Below, one piece after another: positions 60,383-64,000 of a stretch of DNA of 64,000 nucleotides (position 1 is the stretch's first letter; each line of letters starts with the position of its first letter). Origin of the DNA: Prorocentrum cordatum (taxonomy: Eukaryota; Sar; Dinophyceae; Prorocentrales; Prorocentraceae). Under the pieces are notes generated by a model that ran no database searches, was not told the DNA's origin, and saw only the letters and a program-made list of their open reading frames with translations. The position numbers were made by a program, and so were the translations under genes. Location: assembly GCA_963575745.1 (NCBI GenBank), contig CAUYUJ010012725.1, positions 147,501-211,500 on the forward strand. Direction: 5' to 3'.

Positions 60383-60534
60383 GAAGTCGGGCATGTCCCT
60401 CCTATAGGAGGAATATTCCAGAGTAGTTTAAGCCAGATCCTTGGCACGATCTTTCGACTTTCTGTTTGACGTTTTGCTGTTTTTTCACTGTTTCATTCTT
60501 CTTCTGAAATCCGCCTGTAGGAGGACACGCCCGA
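60383..60534 (+). mobile_element. MITE M3 (copy 6)
   Basis: Left end GAAGTCGGGCATGTCCCTCC then TATAGGAGGAATA; right end ATCCGCCTGTAGGAGGACAC then GCCCGA. 152 bp with an AT-rich interior. No clear target duplication. Confidence 0.8.
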
Positions 60535-60844
60535 AACCCGACCGAGGCGTGCTTCCCCACCCGACACGCTGGCGGTGTAAATATGTTTAGGGGCGTGGCG
60601 TGAGGGGAGGGGGGGCGATCCATGTTGGGGGGGTTTCAGCGGGGGCTGCAGAAAAAAGGGCGCACTTGGGGCCCTCTTCAGGGGCCACAAGGGGGCCCCG
60701 AGACGTGCATCTTACCCCCCCCCCATTTTAGCGACGCCCAATGTTTAAGATGGCCAGCGTGGACCCCAAACAGGAAGTTATTGTACCCTGGGTTTGGCTA
60801 TGTGGTGCAGGCTGTGTGGTGCAGTGTGCGTGGTGCAAGCGGGG

Positions 60845-61026
60845 GCCGCAACGAAGCAGCAAAGGGCGGCAACCTGGCGAAGCCTCGCCAGAGCCGCCCA
60901 GCGCACGAGGCGGCAACGAGGCGGCAACGGGCGGCAGTTGTAGCGAAACCTCGCCAGACCCGCCCAGCGCACGAGGCGGCACCGAGGCCGCAACGGGCGA
61001 CAGCGTGGCGAAACCTCGCTGGACCT
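60845..61026. repeat. Tandem repeat of about 66 bp, three units
   Basis: Units share GCACGAGGCGGCAACGAGGC, GGCAACGGGCGGCA and GCGAAACCTCGCCAGACCCG then CCCA. The flanking 60535-60845 and 61030-61540 have no supported gene, though CTGCACACCGCGGCCG occurs twice (61112 and 61189). Confidence 0.8.
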
Positions 61027-61544
61027 AACCCGTTTCTCGGGGAGACATGTCAAAGCACGTGGGTGCAAACACTGTTTGGGGAAACGGAGCTCCCGACCTG
61101 CCCCGCCCACCCTGCACACCGCGGCCGCTAGGCCCAAAGGGTCCCCGTGTTTCCTGGGCATTCCGCCGGGCATCTTCGACGAGTGACGTCTGCACACCGC
61201 GGCCGACGGGCCCCAAGCTCGGCCCCCCTTAGTAGCAAGCGGTCTTGCGGTCTTGCCACGCTGCCGAAGATGCGCGGCCGCCACCGTCGACATGGGGCGT
61301 GCGCGGCCCAGGAAGCAGCCCAGCCCCGGGGGAAATTGTGCACGATGGCATTCTTGTTGCTGCTGTTGGTGGTGACGATGGTGACGAAAATGTTACGATG
61401 TTGATGACGATGGTGCTTTCGTCGTTTAGCACAATCGCAGGCGCCGACGGGAAATCGCCGCCGCCCCCTGCCATTCGGGCGCCGATGTGACGGAACGTTG
61501 CGGCCAGAGCTCGGCTAAGCTATCGGACTACGTGTTCCCCTTTG

Positions 61545-62630
61545 GCTGCCTTGGAGGCCCTCTTAGGGCCGTCTGGAGCAGGAAGGCCGACGATTCACGG
61601 GTACTCGTGGAGGCGAGTTTTCGGTTTGTTCCCCTCCTTGAGCGTCGTTCCGCGTCCTTCGCGTGGCCGGCGGGTTGGGCCGAAGTTCGCCTGGGAATTT
61701 GCTTTTGAAAACCAGCAACCGCAACAACCATTACCTAGCATTGGGCACGCCGTGCACCCCTGCGGCAAGCAACAGGGGGCGGGCGGCGGATACGAGTGGC
61801 TTTCGGCGCACCCCGCCACCGTGCCTGGGCTATAGGCTGGACGCAGGGCTGGACCTAAACGCTGCTCTGCGGGAGTTCGGCTGTGTTTTGTTTTTCGTTT
61901 TGGCAGGGAGGCACAGGAAAACAGGTGGAGCACACCGAACAACACAGCGAACACAACACGAAAGACAACGTTTAGGTCCAGCCCTGGTTAGAGGCCTCTG
62001 CCTTTGGGGATCTCTTGGGAGGCCTCCTCGGACGCCTCTCGGCTCCGATCTTGGCGTGTTTTGGGGGTCTCTCGGGGGTCTCTCTTGGGGCCCCCTCTGG
62101 GCCTGCTTTTGGCTTCCTGGGCGCATCCTGGAGCTCGTGGGAGGCCCCTTGGGGGCCTGCTGGCGGCCTCGGGGGGGGGGGGAGACCCTGGGGCGAATGG
62201 CTCGACGTGTCGGCTCGTGCTCCCCCTTTGGGGCCTCTCTCTCTCGGGCCCCTCCTGGGGCTGTCTTGGGCCGTCTTTCGGGCCTGTCGGGGGGCCATCT
62301 TGGGCTGTCTGGGGGCGCTCTTGGGGGCCTCCTGGCCCAGCGACAGCGGGGGCCTCTTGGGCCATCTTTACAGCGTCGAGCGCCAGAGAAGGCGAGAGCG
62401 CTACAATCCTTGAACAGCCTGGAGCACGTCGATGACCTTGGCATCTCGGGTGCCCTCTTGAGGAGCCTCTTGGAGCCCGCTTGGGGCGTCTTGGGGGCCC
62501 CTTGGACCGTCTTGGGGCCATCTTGGGCGTTTTGGAGCGCTCTCGGGGCTGTCTTGGATGCCTTCTGTGCCCTCTCGGGCACTTCTTGGGGCCCTGCTGG
62601 CTCGCCGTAGGGGCCCTCGGGCCTCTGGAC
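61545..62630 (+). repeat. GGGGCCTCTTGG block
   Basis: The repeat is continuous from about 61990, after an introductory less repetitive part (61660-61985). The core at 62375-62430 (GCCAGAGAAGGCGAGAGCG) resembles those at 51355 and 42465. All long frames are repeat shadows. Confidence 0.75.
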
Positions 62631-62879
62631 AAAGTTGCGCGGGGAAGCCCGACAGCGCGCGGGAGTGCCCAGAAGATTGGAGAGTTGGGGCTCTCTGCCT
62701 TGTGAGATAAACATTACACTATGGGGCTTAGCGACAACGCCATCAACAACCCGCGTCACGGAAACGACCTGCACCCGCGCGCTTGATTGGGGACAACGCC
62801 AAACAGGACAGTTTGCGAAGATTGCGAAGCTCCATCATTCATACGTTTGATGTGGGTAGTAGGGCTAGTAAGGTCATGA

Positions 62880-63045
62880 TGCAGATGGAGGTGATGATGA
62901 TATTGCCGAGTGGCTATTGAAGAGTATCTCGATGATGGTGAGGATGAGGCTGATGATGAGGATGAGGATGAGGATGATGATGCTGATGCTGATGCTGTTG
63001 AAGATGCTGATGCTGATGGTGGTGGTTGTGATGATGGTGATAATC
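62880..63045. repeat. GATGAT / GATGCT microsatellite
   Basis: GAT, GATGAG and GATGCT units. Met, Asp or Ser/Ile-rich frames are artefacts. Confidence 0.9.
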
Positions 63046-63274
63046 GTGGCGAGTCCTGACACACGAGCGTACTTGACATCTGCGCCCCTGGGGGTCCGCG
63101 GGTCTCCGCGGCCTGTCGCATCTCTGGCACGGGCGGCAGACCGCCAGACCTCCGTGGTAAGGAGTGCCAGAGCGACGGGCCCGGTGCCACCCGGATGCCT
63201 CGCCTCGCGTGCTCGCGTCCGCGGGAGGGGACTCACCGGTCGGATCCGAGGCCCAGCCCCCGCCCTCGAGAATC

Positions 63275-63390
63275 CCACCAGCCCTTTGGGCGTGAGTGGT
63301 TTAGAGAGCCCGCTCTGTCCTCAACCCCTTTTCTTCCCCTTCGGGAGGGGTTTACCCCTCCCCCTACCCCCTCCCCCTGGGCCTGGAGAG
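63275..63390 (+). repeat. Dispersed end repeat R14 (copy 2)
   Basis: CCACCAGCCC, GTGGTTTAGAG, CTTCCCCTTCGGGAGGGG and TTTACCCCTCCCCCTACCCC repeat the order of 6515-6637 on the opposite strand. Confidence 0.7.
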
Positions 63391-63504
63391 GGAGTTCCGC
63401 GGGTCGTCAGGGGGGTCTTTTTCGACGTCTGGGAGGGCCAAAAAACGACGACCTTCACGAGGATTCTGGCCCCGAGAGGGGGGGGTGAGTTTGGTGCCTC
63501 AGCT

Positions 63505-63660
63505 CGTGTTTGAAGCAAAAATCATTGATTTTACTACGGTTTTGGCCCCATCTTGGCCTTCTGAGGGGGCCGCGTTCCCCTTCCTTCATAGCAGAATCAT
63601 TGATTTTACGAAGGTTTTGGGCTCATGTTGTCCTTCTCAGGGGGCAGCGCTCCTTTGCGC
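63505..63660 (-). repeat. Two core segments of the GGGGCCTCTTGG element
   Basis: AATCATTGATTTTAC plus GGTTTTGG occurs at about 63520 and 63595. The reverse complement of the first matches 5828-5855 at nearly every base. Confidence 0.7.
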
Positions 63661-63905
63661 TTCTGAGGAGGTCGCAAGATGCCCCAAGATGGCCCCAAGA
63701 GGCCCCCAGGAGGCTCCCAAGAGGCCTCCAAGAGGCCCCCAAGAGGCCCCCAAGAGGCCCCAAGAGGCCCCCAAGAGGCCCCCAAGAGGCCCCCAAGAGG
63801 CCCCAAGAGGCCCCAAGAGGCCCCCAAGAGGCCCCCAAGAGGCCCCCAAGAGGCCCCCAAGAGGCCCCAAGAGGCTCCAAGAGGCCCCCAAGAGGCCCCA
63901 CGAGG
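63660..63905 (-). repeat. CCCCAAGAGGC tandem array
   Basis: This is the most regular stretch of the GGGGCCTCTTGG repeat, in reverse orientation, with units of 10-11 bases. Confidence 0.9.
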
Positions 63906-64000
63906 AGCCCGAACGACTCACACCAGGACGAGGGGCCCGAACGACTCACACCACGAAGAGCCCGAACGACTCACACCACAAGGAGGGGCCCGAACGACTC
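63903..64000. repeat. Tandem repeat GCCCGAACGACTCACACCAC, cut by the window end
   Basis: About four units of 24-31 bases with short spacers (GAGGA, GAGGGG). It runs off the end of the window. Confidence 0.9.

Noticed and set aside
63660-64000. Possible CRISPR array (regular short repeats at the window end)
   Set aside because: Units are contiguous without unique spacers, there are no cas genes, and the context is eukaryotic.

Overview
This window looks like nuclear DNA of a dinoflagellate. It is GC-rich and very repeat-dense, with little protein-coding sequence. It holds fragments of eukaryotic retrotransposons (AP-endonuclease-like, reverse transcriptase and RNase H domains). The strongest clue is a non-LTR retrotransposon at 22267-28345 whose first bases match the start and end of the conserved dinoflagellate trans-spliced leader (SL). 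Two copies of TTTAGGG and degenerate TTAGGG-type repeats near 54-56 kb fit the same group. The species cannot be fixed from sequence alone; a Prorocentrum- or Symbiodiniaceae-like genome is an inference. Nothing bacterial is seen: no operons, tRNA, rRNA or CRISPR.

Layout. At 1-9 kb lie a broken endonuclease-like gene on the minus strand (1202-2419) and an old, frameshifted non-LTR retrotransposon (4251-8405). The latter is split by a 1.35 kb block of degenerate GGGGCCTCTTGG repeats. At 9-17.5 kb there are hairpin elements, a higher-order tandem array (12780-13930) and short dispersed repeats. At 17.9-19.7 kb there is a Gag-like fragment with a defective zinc knuckle, ending in a 100-N assembly gap. 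At 20.3-22.2 kb several miniature elements precede GA-rich arrays. At 22267-28345 is the best-preserved element: ORF1 with a zinc finger and coiled coil, then endonuclease, reverse transcriptase, RNase H and a C-terminal Cys-rich tail, bounded by an exact 12-bp target-site duplication.

From 28 to 36 kb the window is almost all micro- and minisatellites plus hairpin repeats. From 36 to 49 kb there is a dense field of miniature inverted-repeat elements, together with two small exon-like pieces (about 36930 and 43330-43690) that resemble parts of lumazine synthase. From 50 to 53.6 kb two stretches have minus-strand coding character, one with a possible ubiquitin-like end. From 53.8 to 56.5 kb there is a composite structure: telomere-like repeats, an inverted-repeat arm, a 1.1 kb minisatellite, the second arm and more telomere-like repeats. 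From 56.6 to 64 kb there are further miniature elements and GGGGCCTCTTGG blocks.

How the parts relate. By comparing the window with itself I could define at least 15 dispersed repeat families. Several have direct proof of transposition (terminal inverted repeats, or target duplications of 5-6 bp or 9-11 bp). They are non-autonomous: no transposase gene is visible. The SL-bearing retrotransposon is the only near-complete autonomous element, although it carries two in-frame TAG codons, two frameshifts and a lost RNase H catalytic Asp.
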